Assembly (NCBI RefSeq): GCF_040744945.1
Contig: NZ_CP160453.1
Coordinates: 2,790,001 to 2,854,000, forward strand
Direction: 5' to 3'
Source of the DNA: Saccharothrix sp. HUAS TT1
GTDB taxonomy: Bacteria > Actinomycetota > Actinomycetes > Mycobacteriales > Pseudonocardiaceae
DNA: 64,000 bases
A program made the translations under genes and the position numbers. The notes beneath the pieces are model-generated. The model made no database searches and had not been told where the DNA came from. It saw nothing but the letters and a program-made list of their open reading frames with translations. Of the stretch, positions 35,037 through 44,957 are shown in pieces. How positions within the stretch are numbered: the first letter of the stretch is position 1; every line of letters begins with the position of its first letter.

Positions 35037-36626
35037 GTGACCAAGCCCGTTGTCCTGATCGCCGAGAAGCTCGCACCGTCCGTTCTCGACGTCTTCGGTG
35101 ACGGCTTCGAGGTGCGCCACGTCGACGGCACCGACCGTCCCGCGCTGCTCGAAGCCGTCGCCGACGCCGACGCCCTCCTGGTCCGCTCCGCCACCAAGGT
35201 CGACGCCGAGGTCTTCAAGGCCACCGCGAAGCTGAAGGTCGTCGCCCGCGCGGGCGTCGGGCTGGACAACGTCGAGGTGCCCGCCGCCACCGAGCGCGGC
35301 GTCATGGTCGTCAACGCGCCCACCTCCAACATCGTCAGCGCCGCCGAGCACGCCGTCGCGCTGCTGCTGTCCACCGCGCGCCAGATCCCGGCCGCGCACG
35401 CCACGCTGCAGGCGCACGAGTGGAAGCGCAGCAAGTTCAACGGCGTCGAGGTCCAGGGCAAGACCGTCGGCGTGGTCGGCCTGGGCAAGATCGGCCAGCT
35501 GTTCGCCGCCCGCATCGCCGCCTTCGGCACCGAGCTGATCGCCTACGACCCGTACGTCAGCGCCGCCCGCGCCGCGCAGCTCGGCATCGAGCTGGTGACC
35601 CTGGAGGAGCTGCTGGAGCGCGCCGACTTCATCTCCATCCACCTGCCGAAGACCCCGGAGACCAAGGGCCTGATCGGCGCCGAGCAGCTGGCCAAGGCCA
35701 AGCGCGGCGTGATCATCGTCAACGCCGCCCGCGGCGGCCTGGTGGACGAGGAGGCGCTGGCGGAAGCGGTGAAGGAGGGCCAGGTCGGCGGCGCGGGCAT
35801 CGACGTGTTCTCCACCGAGCCCACCACCGAGAGCCCGCTGTTCGGCCTGCCGAACGTCGTGGTCACCCCGCACCTGGGCGCGTCGACCACCGAGGCGCAG
35901 GACCGCGCGGGCACGGACGTGGCCAAGTCGGTGCTGCTCGCGCTGGCGGGCGACTTCGTGCCGGACGCGGTGAACGTGCAGGGCGGCGGCGTGGTCGGCG
36001 AGGAGGTCCGCCCCTACCTGCCGCTGGTGCAGAAGCTGGGCACGGTGGTCGCGGCGCTGAGCGCCAAGGCCCCGACCGCGGTCACCGTCGAGGTGCGCGG
36101 CGAGCTGTCCAACGAGGACGTGGCGGTGCTGCCGCTGGCCGCGCTGCGCGGCGTGTTCTCCAGCGTGGTCGAGGAGCAGGTCACCTTCGTCAACGCGCCG
36201 GCGCTGGCGAACTCGCTCGGCGTGGGCGTCGAGCTGACCAAGGAGCCGGAGAGCGCCAACCACCGCAGCCTGGTGACGGTGCGCGCGGTGCAGGCCGACG
36301 GCGCGGTCATCACGGTGTCCGGCACGCTCACCGGCCTGGACCAGGTCGAGAAGCTGGTCGGCATCAACGGTCGCGGCTTCGACCTGCGGGCCGAGGGCAA
36401 CGTGCTGCTGCTGGAGTACCCGGACCGGCCGGGCGTCATGGGCGCCGTCGGCACGCTGCTCGGCGAGGCGGGCGTGAACGTCGAGGCCGCGCAGATCAGC
36501 CAGACCAAGGACGGCGCGGACGCGTTCATGCTGCTGCGCGTCGACCGCCCGGTGGACACCGCCGTGCTCGACCCGATCGGCGCGGCCGTCGGCGCGCGCA
36601 CGGTGCGCTCGGTCAACTTCGACTGA
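35037..36626 (+). CDS. serA: D-3-phosphoglycerate dehydrogenase
   Basis: 529 aa from GTG 35037 (GGGAG 8 bp upstream). It commits 3-phosphoglycerate to serine synthesis with NAD+. Rossmann motif VGVVGLGKIGQLFAARIAAFG; catalytic Arg/Glu/His in VNAARGGLVDEEAL, DVFSTEPTTESPLFG and VTPHLGAST. The C-terminal ~210 residues add the ASB domain and an ACT domain (LLLEYPDRPGVMGAVGTLLGEAGVN), the long form seen in mycobacterial SerA1 (528 aa). The ACT domain mediates serine feedback. Confidence 0.97.
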   Translation: MTKPVVLIAEKLAPSVLDVFGDGFEVRHVDGTDRPALLEAVADADALLVRSATKVDAEVFKATAKLKVVARAGVGLDNVEVPAATERGVMVVNAPTSNIVSAAEHAVALLLSTARQIPAAHATLQAHEWKRSKFNGVEVQGKTVGVVGLGKIGQLFAARIAAFGTELIAYDPYVSAARAAQLGIELVTLEELLERADFISIHLPKTPETKGLIGAEQLAKAKRGVIIVNAARGGLVDEEALAEAVKEGQVGGAGIDVFSTEPTTESPLFGLPNVVVTPHLGASTTEAQDRAGTDVAKSVLLALAGDFVPDAVNVQGGGVVGEEVRPYLPLVQKLGTVVAALSAKAPTAVTVEVRGELSNEDVAVLPLAALRGVFSSVVEEQVTFVNAPALANSLGVGVELTKEPESANHRSLVTVRAVQADGAVITVSGTLTGLDQVEKLVGINGRGFDLRAEGNVLLLEYPDRPGVMGAVGTLLGEAGVNVEAAQISQTKDGADAFMLLRVDRPVDTAVLDPIGAAVGARTVRSVNFD

Positions 36627-36667
36627 CTCGTTCGACGGGGCTGGGATTTCCCCGAAAAGGACTAATG

Positions 36668-36709
36668 CCGCCGAGACCTGTCGATGTATATCGTCGCAGG
36701 TCTCGGCGG
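36668..36709 (+). terminator. serA terminator hairpin
   Basis: A perfect 13-bp stem (CCGCCGAGACCTG / CAGGTCTCGGCGG) with a 16-nt AT-rich loop, 41 bp after the serA stop. Confidence 0.75.
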
Positions 36710-36713
36710 TGTC

Positions 36714-36741
36714 ACAGTTAACCGTTAGTGGTTAAAACTGT
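36714..36741. promoter_or_regulatory. inverted repeat upstream of subtilase gene
   Basis: ACAGTT-n-AACC and GGTT-nn-AACTGT form a near-perfect inverted repeat in an unusually AT-rich patch, about 165 bp before the subtilase start. It could be an operator. Further downstream GGTGCCGT/ACGGCACC (about 36814-36836) forms a hairpin in the likely 5' UTR. Confidence 0.45.
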
Positions 36742-36906
36742 GGGTGTCGTCACTCGTTCGGGCTAATTGATCCGCTCGACTGAGCGATTAGGTTCCCTCC
36801 ACGAGGTTGACCTGGTGCCGTAGAGGGCACGGCACCACGCGGGCAGTGCCCTCCTACACGACGACGCTGCCTGCCCGGTCGAATCCGACCTCGCTTGGGG
36901 CACGTT

Positions 36907-39900
36907 GTGAGCCGATCTCGCGTCGTCGCCAGATCCGCAGTACCGGTGCTGGCCGCGATACTCGTCGCCGGAGCCACCGCCGGTACCGCGCTGGCCGCGG
37001 AAGATCCACTGGCACCGTCCGTCGCCAACGCGCGCGGGCTGGATGCGGGCAAGTTGCAGTTGAAGGTGTCCGACCGGCTGTCGGCCGCCACCGGCCGGGT
37101 CACGGCGTTCGTCGAGCTGGAGGCCAAGCCCGCCGTCGACGCGTTCGCCGAGAAGACCGACCAGGGCGCGACGAAGCAGCAGGCCAAGGACGCCGCCAAG
37201 GCGACCAGGAACGACACCGGCAGGGTCACCGACCAGGTCGTCAACGACCTGAAGGGCAAGGACTCCGCCACCAAGGAGCTCTACCGCACCGCGAACGGCG
37301 TCCCGGGCGTGGTCGTCCAGGCCGACGCGGACCAGGTGCGCGAGCTGGCCAAGCGGGCGGACGTGAAGTCCATCCGCACCGTGGTGCCGAAGAAGCGCCA
37401 GAACTCCACCGCCGTGCAGCTGACGAACACGCTGAAGGCGTGGCAGGAGTACGGCAAGCTCGGTGACGACACCCGCATCGGCATTATCGACACGGGCATC
37501 GACTACACCCACAGCGACTTCGCGGGCCCCGGCACCATCGAGGCGTTCGAGGCGATCGACGAGACCAAGGTCGACGCGTCCTACTACCCGACGCCCAAGG
37601 TGGTCGGCGGCTACGACTTCGTCGGCAACGCCTACGACGGCGAGAGCGACGACCCGGCCGTCAACACCCCGAAGCCGGACCCGAACCCGCTCGACTGCAA
37701 CGGCCACGGCTCGCACGTCGCCGGCACCGCGGCGGGCTTCGGCGTCAACGCCGACGGCAGCACCTTCGAGGGCGACTACACCAAGCTCACCCCCGCGGCG
37801 CTGGACGCGATGCGCATCGGCCCCGGCACCGCGCCGAAGGCCCTGCTGTACGCGCTGAAGGTGTTCGGCTGCGAGGGCTCGACCAACGTCACCGCGCAGG
37901 CCCTGGACTGGGCGCTCGACCCCGACGGCGACGGCGACTTCTCCGACCACCTCGACGTGGTCAACCTGTCGCTCGGCTCGGACTACGGCGCCCCGGACGA
38001 CCCGGACAGCCTGTTCGTGCGCAAGCTCAACGCCTCCGGCGTCGTGACCGTGTTCTCCGCGGGCAACGGCGGCGACCTGTACGACATCGGCGGCTCGCCG
38101 GGCAGCACCCCCGAGGCGCTGACCGTGGCCAGCACCCGTGACGCGTACGTGCTGCGCGACGCCGTCGAGGTGACCGCGCCCGGTTCCGCCGCGGGCCGCA
38201 AGCCCGGCCAGTACAGCGTGGCGTTCAACTACGAGGGCTTGAACGTCACCGCGCCGGTCGTGGCGATGGGCGACGCGACCAACAAGGACGGTTGCCAGGT
38301 GTTCTCGGCCGCCGACAAGGCCGCCGTCGCGGGCAAGATGGTGTGGCTGGAGTGGGACGACAACGACGCCACGCGTCGCTGCGGCTCGGTCGGCCGGACC
38401 AACAACGCCACCGCCGCGGGCGCCGTCGGCGCGCTGTTCACCTCGAACCTGGAGCACTTCAACGCGGGCATCTCCGGCAACGCGACGATCCCGGTGTTCC
38501 AGCTGACCGGCTCGGCCACCGCGGCGCTGCGCCCGGCGCTGGCCGCGGGCACGCTGGTGGTCCGCCAGGCGGGCGACCTGCGCACCTCGCTGTCCACGTT
38601 CGACCCCTCGATCAGCGACACCCCGAGCTCGTTCACCTCGCGCGGCGTGCGCGGCCCGGTCGTGAAGCCGGACGTGGCCGCGCCCGGTGACACCATCGCC
38701 TCGGTGCTGGTGGGCTCGGGCGACAAGACGATGGTCAACTCGGGCACGTCGATGGCCGCGCCGCACATCTCCGGCATCGCGGCGCTGGTGCGCCAGGTCC
38801 ACCCGGACTGGACGCCGGAAGAGGTCAAGGCGGCGGTCATGAACACCGCCGGCCACGACGTCAAGGCCGACGGCAAGACCTACGCGCCCAACCGCGTCGG
38901 CGCCGGCCGCGTCGACGGCAAGGCCGCGGTCGAGAACCAGGTCCTCGCCTACGTGCAGGACGACCCGGGCGCGGTGTCCGCGTCGTTCGGCACGGTCGAG
39001 GTGTCCGGGCCGATCAGCCGGACCAAGACCATCAAGGTGGTCAACAAGTCCACCAAGTGGGTGGACTACACCGTCGGCTACGAGGCGCTGACCCAGATCC
39101 CGGGCGTGCGCTACGAGCTGTCGACCGGCTCCGTGCGGCTCAGCCCGCGCGGCATCGCCCGCGTCACCGTCACCCTGAAGATCGACCGCCCGGCCGACCT
39201 GCGCAAGACGGTCGACCCGACGATCGAGGCGAACCACCTCGACGTGCCGCGCCAGTACCTGGCCGACGCGTCGGGCCGGGTCGTGCTGACGCCCAAGGGC
39301 GGTTCGTCGGTGGCGCTGCGCGTCCCGGTGTACTCCGCGCCGAAGCCGGTGTCGGACATCAACGTGGCCAACAGCGTGAAGGTCTCCGGCTCGGGCCAAG
39401 GCGTGCTGAACCTGACCGGTCGGGGCGTCAACCAGGGCGGCTACCAGTCCCTGGTGAGCGCGCTGGAGCTCCAGGCGTCCTCGCCGAGGCTGTCGGAGTG
39501 CCGTCGCAACGTCACCACCAACTGCGTGCTGAACAACACCGCCAAGGGCGGTGACCTGCGGTACGTCGGCGTCACGTCGACCGCTCCGCTGGCGAAGGCG
39601 CAGGGCGAGCCGGAGAACGCGGTGCTCGCGTTCGGCCTCGCCACCTGGGGCAACTGGTACAACCTCGGCAACAACACCGTCCCGTTCGTCGACATCGACA
39701 CCGACGGTGACGGCGCGTTCGACTACGAGGTCTACGCGACCAAGCTGACCGACACCGACCTGCTGGTCGCGTCCACGGTCGACCTGGCCACCGGCGCGAC
39801 GGTCGACATCCAGGGCGTCAACGGCCAGTTCGGCGACGTCGACACGAACGTGTTCGACACGAACGTGGTGGTCCTGCCGGTGCTGCTGTCGGCGCTGGGC

Positions 39901-40236
39901 ATCGACCCGTCGGCGGACACCTCGCGGATCAGCTACCAGGTCGGCGTGGCCGGTTACTACGTGGCGCCGGGCACGTCGAACGGCCTGATCGACTCGATCC
40001 CGGGCGCGCTGTCGTTCGACCCGCTCAAGCCGGGCCTGTGGGTGCAGGGCGGCGGCGACGCCGCGCTGTCCTACCAGTCCCGGCCGGGCACCGCGCTGGT
40101 GGTCAACCGCGACGCCGAGTCGCTGGCCGCCGACGGCGCGGACAGCCTGCTGGTGCTGCACCACCACAACGCCACCGGTGACAAGGCGGACGTGGTCAAG
40201 GTGAAGGGCAAGTCGAAGAACCGCTCGGCGGACTGA
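36907..40236 (+). CDS. secreted subtilisin-family (S8) serine protease
   Basis: 1109 aa from GTG 36907. Signal peptide ~1-30 (AVPVLAAILVAGATAGTALA). An I9-like propeptide (~45-160) precedes the protease: Asp195 (IGIIDTGIDYTHSDF), His267 (CNGHGSHVAGTAAG) and Ser615 (NSGTSMAAPHISGIAALV), so the triad is complete. The long gap between His and Ser holds a PA-domain insert (~420-560). C-terminal beta-rich domains (Fn3-like, from ~690) follow. It is an extracellular protease of the large S8A type common in actinobacteria. Lineage-specific insert between serA and leuB. Confidence 0.93.
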   Translation: MSRSRVVARSAVPVLAAILVAGATAGTALAAEDPLAPSVANARGLDAGKLQLKVSDRLSAATGRVTAFVELEAKPAVDAFAEKTDQGATKQQAKDAAKATRNDTGRVTDQVVNDLKGKDSATKELYRTANGVPGVVVQADADQVRELAKRADVKSIRTVVPKKRQNSTAVQLTNTLKAWQEYGKLGDDTRIGIIDTGIDYTHSDFAGPGTIEAFEAIDETKVDASYYPTPKVVGGYDFVGNAYDGESDDPAVNTPKPDPNPLDCNGHGSHVAGTAAGFGVNADGSTFEGDYTKLTPAALDAMRIGPGTAPKALLYALKVFGCEGSTNVTAQALDWALDPDGDGDFSDHLDVVNLSLGSDYGAPDDPDSLFVRKLNASGVVTVFSAGNGGDLYDIGGSPGSTPEALTVASTRDAYVLRDAVEVTAPGSAAGRKPGQYSVAFNYEGLNVTAPVVAMGDATNKDGCQVFSAADKAAVAGKMVWLEWDDNDATRRCGSVGRTNNATAAGAVGALFTSNLEHFNAGISGNATIPVFQLTGSATAALRPALAAGTLVVRQAGDLRTSLSTFDPSISDTPSSFTSRGVRGPVVKPDVAAPGDTIASVLVGSGDKTMVNSGTSMAAPHISGIAALVRQVHPDWTPEEVKAAVMNTAGHDVKADGKTYAPNRVGAGRVDGKAAVENQVLAYVQDDPGAVSASFGTVEVSGPISRTKTIKVVNKSTKWVDYTVGYEALTQIPGVRYELSTGSVRLSPRGIARVTVTLKIDRPADLRKTVDPTIEANHLDVPRQYLADASGRVVLTPKGGSSVALRVPVYSAPKPVSDINVANSVKVSGSGQGVLNLTGRGVNQGGYQSLVSALELQASSPRLSECRRNVTTNCVLNNTAKGGDLRYVGVTSTAPLAKAQGEPENAVLAFGLATWGNWYNLGNNTVPFVDIDTDGDGAFDYEVYATKLTDTDLLVASTVDLATGATVDIQGVNGQFGDVDTNVFDTNVVVLPVLLSALGIDPSADTSRISYQVGVAGYYVAPGTSNGLIDSIPGALSFDPLKPGLWVQGGGDAALSYQSRPGTALVVNRDAESLAADGADSLLVLHHHNATGDKADVVKVKGKSKNRSAD

Positions 40237-40249
40237 TCGCCGTGCGCCG

Positions 40250-40285
40250 CTCTGGCCGGTCGGGGGTTGCCCCGGCCGGCCAGAG
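40250..40285 (+). terminator. subtilase terminator hairpin
   Basis: A 10-bp stem (CTCTGGCCGG / CCGGCCAGAG) extended by an inner GGGG/CCCC pairing, 14 bp after the stop codon; GTTT follows shortly. Confidence 0.7.
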
Positions 40286-40425
40286 CCGTTTACGCGCATC
40301 GGGTGACGACCGAACGGGGGCACTGAACCGTTCGGGTGTCCCGCAGTCCGGGAGATATGGCCACGGAGGGGTGTTCCGTGTGCGGTTTCACCGCCTCGGA
40401 CCGGTAGCCTTTCGCAAAGGAAACT

Positions 40426-40444
40426 AGTCCCGAGAATTGGGACT
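40426..40444. promoter_or_regulatory. small inverted repeat upstream of leuB
   Basis: AGTCCC-gagaatt-GGGACT, 20 bp before the leuB ATG and just upstream of its GGGAGG ribosome binding site. Could be an operator or a 5' UTR hairpin. Confidence 0.4.
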
Positions 40445-40464
40445 GATACCTGGGAGGTGTGTGG

Positions 40465-41502
40465 ATGCGGCTCGCAGTGATCCCAGGAGACGGGATCGGG
40501 CCCGAGGTCGTCGCCGAGGCCCTGAAGGTGCTCGGTGAGGTCGTTCCAGCGGCTGAGATCACCCGCTACGACCTCGGCGCGGCGCGCTGGCACGCCACAG
40601 GTGAGTTGCTGCCGGAGTCCGTGCTCGGGGAACTCCGCCAGCACGACGCGATCCTGCTCGGCGCGGTGGGCGACCCGTCGGTGCCGAGCGGGATCCTGGA
40701 GCGCGGCCTCCTGCTGCGGCTCCGGTTCGAGCTCGACCACCACGTGAACCTGCGCCCGGCCCGGCTCTACCCCGGTGTGCGCAGCCCGATCTCCGACCCG
40801 CCGGAGATCGACATGGTGGTGGTGCGCGAGGGCACCGAGGGCCTGTACGCGGGCAACGGCGGCCTCCTGCGGAAGGACACGCCGCACGAGATCGCGACCG
40901 AGGTGTCGATCAACACGTCGTTCGGCGTCGAGCGGGTGGTGCGCGACGCGTTCGCCCGTGCCGCGAACCGGCCGCGCAAGCACCTCACGCTCGTGCACAA
41001 GACCAACGTGCTCACGCACGCCGGGTCGCTGTGGTCCCGCGTGGTCGAGGAGGTGTCGTTGCAGCACCCGGACGTGACGGTGGCCTACCAGCACGTGGAC
41101 GCGGCGACGATCCACCTGGTCACCGACCCGGGCCGGTACGACGTGATCGTGACGGACAACCTGTTCGGCGACATCCTGACCGACCTGGCGGCGGCCGTGA
41201 CCGGCGGCATCGGGCTGGCGGCGTCGGGCAACCTCGACGTGACGCGGCGCAACCCGAGCATGTTCGAGCCGGTGCACGGCAGCGCGCCGGACATCGCGGG
41301 CCAGGGCATCGCCGACCCGACGGCGGCGGTCCTCTCCGTCGCCCTGATGCTCGACCACCTGGGCGAGTCGGAGGCGGCTCGGCGGATCGAGGCGTCGGTG
41401 GCGTTCGACCTGGCCACCCGCGACCACTCGTCGCCGGGCGCGACCTACGCGGTGGGCGACCGCCTGGCCGCCCTGGTCTCCTCCAACGTCCGCACCGCCT
41501 GA
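40465..41502 (+). CDS. leuB: 3-isopropylmalate dehydrogenase
   Basis: 345 aa from ATG 40465; GGGAGG lies 7 bp upstream, favouring it over the in-frame GTG at 40459. It oxidatively decarboxylates 3-isopropylmalate in leucine synthesis. Motifs: [40 protein letters not shown] (substrate Arg cluster), [15 protein letters not shown], and [25 protein letters not shown] (metal/NAD). Its actinobacterial form is short, matching the family in Mycobacterium. Followed at once by repeat copy 3. Confidence 0.95.
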   Translation: MRLAVIPGDGIGPEVVAEALKVLGEVVPAAEITRYDLGAARWHATGELLPESVLGELRQHDAILLGAVGDPSVPSGILERGLLLRLRFELDHHVNLRPARLYPGVRSPISDPPEIDMVVVREGTEGLYAGNGGLLRKDTPHEIATEVSINTSFGVERVVRDAFARAANRPRKHLTLVHKTNVLTHAGSLWSRVVEEVSLQHPDVTVAYQHVDAATIHLVTDPGRYDVIVTDNLFGDILTDLAAAVTGGIGLAASGNLDVTRRNPSMFEPVHGSAPDIAGQGIADPTAAVLSVALMLDHLGESEAARRIEASVAFDLATRDHSSPGATYAVGDRLAALVSSNVRTA

Positions 41503-41506
41503 CCCC

Positions 41507-41674
41507 CGCGAGAGTCCAACCTCCAGCACGCGAGAGTCCAACACCCAGAACGCGAGAGTCCTACCTCCAGGACACCTGAGTTCAACGCTCAGCAGCGGTG
41601 CGAACCGACCTGAGCGTTGAACTCACCCTCGCTGGGCGTAGGACTCTCGGCACTTGGGCGTAGGACTCTCGCGG
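41507..41674. repeat. modular palindromic repeat, copy 3 (full: A-A-A-B / B'-A'-A')
   Basis: A modules at 41507-41520, 41529-41542 and 41551-41564 (exact 22-bp phase), B at 41577-41590 (CTGAG-TTCAACG-CTCAG hairpin), inverted B at 41612-41624, inverted A at 41634-41650 and 41656-41674. Begins 5 bp after the leuB stop. Confidence 0.85.
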
Positions 41675-41734
41675 TGGAGTAGTGATCAGGGCCACCACGG
41701 CGAAGTCGTGGTGGCCCTGAGCGCGTTCCGGGCC

Positions 41735-41905
41735 GTAGGGTCGCCGGTACCGCCCGTGGGGGAAGTCCGGTCGAATTCCGGCGCTGACCCGCAACGGTAG
41801 GCCGAGCCCCGCGCTCGGCGAGCCCGATCACCCGTGGGCGGTGGGAAGAAGCTCCACTCCTGCCGTGGTCTGCGGGACGGGCGCGCCGGCCTGCCACGAG
41901 CGGAC
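41735..41905 (+). ncRNA. cobalamin riboswitch
   Basis: The conserved B12-box region is clear: GAAGTCCGGTCGAATTCCGG, then GCTGACCCGCAACGGTAG and GAGCCCGATCACCC, in the right order and spacing for a cobalamin element. It lies in the leader of the btuC-like permease gene; adenosylcobalamin binding would be expected to repress the downstream ABC importer. Outer boundaries are approximate. Confidence 0.93.
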
Positions 41906-41946
41906 GCCGGCCTGCCGGTCGAGGCCACCCGTCCGAGAGGCGACCG

Positions 41947-43043
41947 GTGACCCGGACCAGCAGCCGAACGCCGACCGAGGGCGTCCCGACCGGCGGCGCC
42001 CCGCCCGCCGCGCCGCGCCGCCCACCCACCGCGGGCCTGTGCCTGGCCCTCACCGCCGCGCTGGCCGCCTCGGTCGTCTGCGGCGTCGCGCTCGGACCGG
42101 TGTCCGTCCCCTTCGGCGACGTCCTGCGCTTCCTCCACGCCGCCGTCACCGGCGGTCCGATCGACGCCGCCGAGGCGGGCCCCTACCGGATCGTCTGGGA
42201 CATCCGCCTGCCGCGCGTCCTGCTCGCCGCCGTCGTCGGCGCCGGCCTGTCGGTGGTCGGCGTCGCCATCCAGGCCATGGTCCGCAACGCCCTCGCCGAC
42301 CCGTACGTGCTGGGCATCTCCTCCGGCGCGAGCGTCGGCGCCACCGCCGTCGCCACCACGGGCCTGTTCGCCTCGCTCGGCATCTACGCCCTGTCCACGG
42401 CCGCGTTCCTGGCCGCCCTCGCCGCGATGGGCCTGGTCTACGTCGTCACCGGCCGCCACCTCACGCCGCTGCGCCTGGTCCTCACCGGCACCGCCATGGC
42501 CTACGGCTTCTCCGCCGTCGCGATGCTCCTGGTCTTCCAGTCGCCGCGCGGCGAGGCGGCGCGCGCCGCGATGTTCTGGCTGCTCGGCAGCCTCGGCGGC
42601 GTCACGTGGACGTCCCTGCCGATCGCCGCCGCGGTCGTGCTGGCGGGCGTCGCCTACCTGCGGACCCGCGCCAAGCACCTCAACGCCCTCTCCATGGGCG
42701 ACGAGACCGCGACCACCCTCGGCATCGACGTCGGCCGCACCCGCAAGGCGTTGTTCCTGGTCACCGCCGCCATGACCGGCGTGCTGGTCGCGGTCAGCGG
42801 CGCGGTCGGCTTCGTCGGCCTGATGCTGCCGCACCTGGTCCGCCTCACGGTCGGCGCCGACCACCGCAAGGTGCTCGCCGTCGCACCCCTGGCGGGCGCC
42901 TGCTTCCTCATCTGGGTGGACGTCGCCGCGCGCCTGCTCGCCGCGCCCGAGGAGCTGCCGCTGGGCGTCATCACGGCCGCGCTCGGCGTGCCGTGCTTCG
43001 TCCTGCTGATGCGCCGCCGCGGCTACGTGTTCGGCGGCCGCTG

Positions 43044-43044
<1 letters not shown>
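41947..43044 (+). CDS. btuC: FecCD/BtuC-type ABC transporter permease
   Basis: 365 aa, GTG start. After a ~30-residue Pro-rich cytoplasmic tail there are about nine to ten membrane spans with the FecCD signatures RLPRVLLAAVVGAGLSVVGVAIQAMVRNALADPYVLGISSGA and MGDETATTLGIDV (ATPase-contact loop). Family members import cobamides or ferric siderophores; the riboswitch in front indicates vitamin B12 or cobinamide. Its stop overlaps the ATPase start. Confidence 0.9.
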
Positions 43045-43792
<748 letters not shown>

Positions 43793-43796
<4 letters not shown>

Positions 43797-44761
43797 AGAA
43801 GTTCGTCGCCCTCGCCCTGGTCCTCACGACGGGCTGCGGCGCGCGGATCGCGCCGACGGCGGCCGGGGACACCACCACCGTCACGAACTGCGGGCAGCAG
43901 GTCTCGTACGCGGCGCCGTCCCGCGTGGTCACCAACGACACCGGCATCGCCGAGCTGATGTTCGCGCTGGGCCTGGCCGACCGGATGGCCGGTTACGTCA
44001 TCGGCTCCTCGCACTCCACCGACGTCGCCTCGTCACCGTGGAAGGCGGACTTCGAGCGCGTGCCGCACCTCGGCGAGCAGATCACCAAGGAGCTGGTCCA
44101 GGGCGCGGGCGCGGACTTCGTGTTCGCGGGCTGGAACTACGGCTTCTCCGAGTCGACCGGGTTCACCCCGGACGCGTTGAAGGACCTCGGCATCGCCACC
44201 TACCAGCTCACCGAGGCGTGCCGGAACGGCGTGGGCAAGCAGCGCGGCATCATGCCGCCGCTGGACGCCCTCTACACCGACCTGCGCAACCTCGGGCGCA
44301 TCTTCGAGGTCGAGGACAGGGCCGAGGCGCTGATCGCGGGCTACGAGAAGCAGGTCGCGGCCGCCGCCGAGCTGGTCAAGCCGAACCGCCCGAAGGTGTT
44401 CCTCTACGACAGCGGCCTCGACCAGCCGTTCACCTCGGGCCGCAACGCCGCGCCGCACGACATCATCGGCCGGGCGGGCGGCGACAACGTCTTCGGCGAC
44501 CTGGACGACAGCTGGACCACGGTCGGCTGGGAGGCCGTCGTCGACCGCGCGCCGGACGTCGTGCTGATCAACGACTACGCCGACGGCGAGGCCACCACGC
44601 CGGACGAGAAGCGGGCGTTCCTGGAGTCCTACCCGCCCCTGGCCGACGTGCCCGCGATCAAGCACAAGCGGTTCTTCGTGCTGCCCTACGCGGCGCTGGT
44701 GGAGAGCCCGCGCAACCCGGCGGCCATCGAGGCGTTCGCCAGGTTCCTGGCCGCTAGCTGA
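43793..44761 (+). CDS. btuF: substrate-binding lipoprotein of the B12-regulated ABC importer
   Basis: 322 aa. Lipobox LTTGC places the lipidated Cys at residue 15. Class-III binding-protein fold (TroA/BtuF-like): SRVVTNDTGIAELMFALGLADRMAGYV, VPHLGEQITKELVQGAGADFVFAG and DNVFGDLDDSWTTVGWEAVVDRAPDVVLIN. It captures the ligand outside the membrane and delivers it to the permease. The B12-type ligand is inferred from the riboswitch; a siderophore is the alternative. Confidence 0.88.
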
Positions 44762-44775
44762 ACCCACACCGTGGG

Positions 44776-44813
44776 ACAACCCGTCCGTGGCTTGGTATCG
44801 GCGGACGGGTTGT
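44776..44813 (+). terminator. terminator hairpin after the btu operon
   Basis: A perfect 12-bp stem (ACAACCCGTCCG / CGGACGGGTTGT) with a 14-nt loop, 14 bp after the stop. Its loop and right arm overlap the predicted promoter of the cimA leader. Confidence 0.7.
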
Positions 44814-44821
44814 GGCACCAT
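44792..44821 (+). promoter_or_regulatory. putative cimA leader promoter
   Basis: TTGGTA (44792-44797), 18-bp spacer, CACCAT (44816-44821), then 7 bp to the leader GTG at 44829. The geometry equals that of the ilvB leader promoter, although the -10 match is weaker. Confidence 0.5.
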
Positions 44822-44828
44822 CGCCAGC

Positions 44829-44873
44829 GTGGCTCTCCACACCGTGATCATTATCGACAAGCGCGCCGGGTAG
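44829..44873 (+). CDS. cimA attenuator leader peptide (VALHTVIIIDKRAG)
   Basis: 14-residue ORF (GTG to TAG) with three consecutive Ile codons preceded by Val and Leu. It has no Shine-Dalgarno and begins 7 bp after the predicted -10 box, so it would be translated as a leaderless start. Isoleucine is the end product of the citramalate pathway that the downstream gene starts, so stalling at the Ile codons would sense isoleucyl-tRNA. Confidence 0.78.
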   Translation: MALHTVIIIDKRAG

Positions 44874-44928
44874 TGCTCCCAGAAGCACCCGGCGCGCCGA
44901 CCTCTCGCATCCTGCGGGGGGTCTTTTT
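44861..44928 (+). terminator. cimA attenuator hairpins and U-tailed terminator
   Basis: GCGCGCCGGG (overlapping the leader stop) pairs with CCCGGCGCGC to form the first hairpin. Directly after, GACCTCTCGCA pairs with TGCGGGGGGTC (44899-44923, two G-U pairs, three-base loop) and is followed by TTTTTG, a textbook intrinsic terminator. A ribosome stalled on the Ile codons would alter the first hairpin and thereby the second. Confidence 0.8.
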
Positions 44929-44957
44929 GTTTTCTCACAACTCACAGGAGCCCCCAC

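Noticed and set aside
36763..41544. 1593-aa open frame on the minus strand opposite subtilase and leuB
   Set aside because: It is a low-stop-frequency shadow of two clearly recognisable genes; its translation is His/Arg/Val-rich repeats with no domain.
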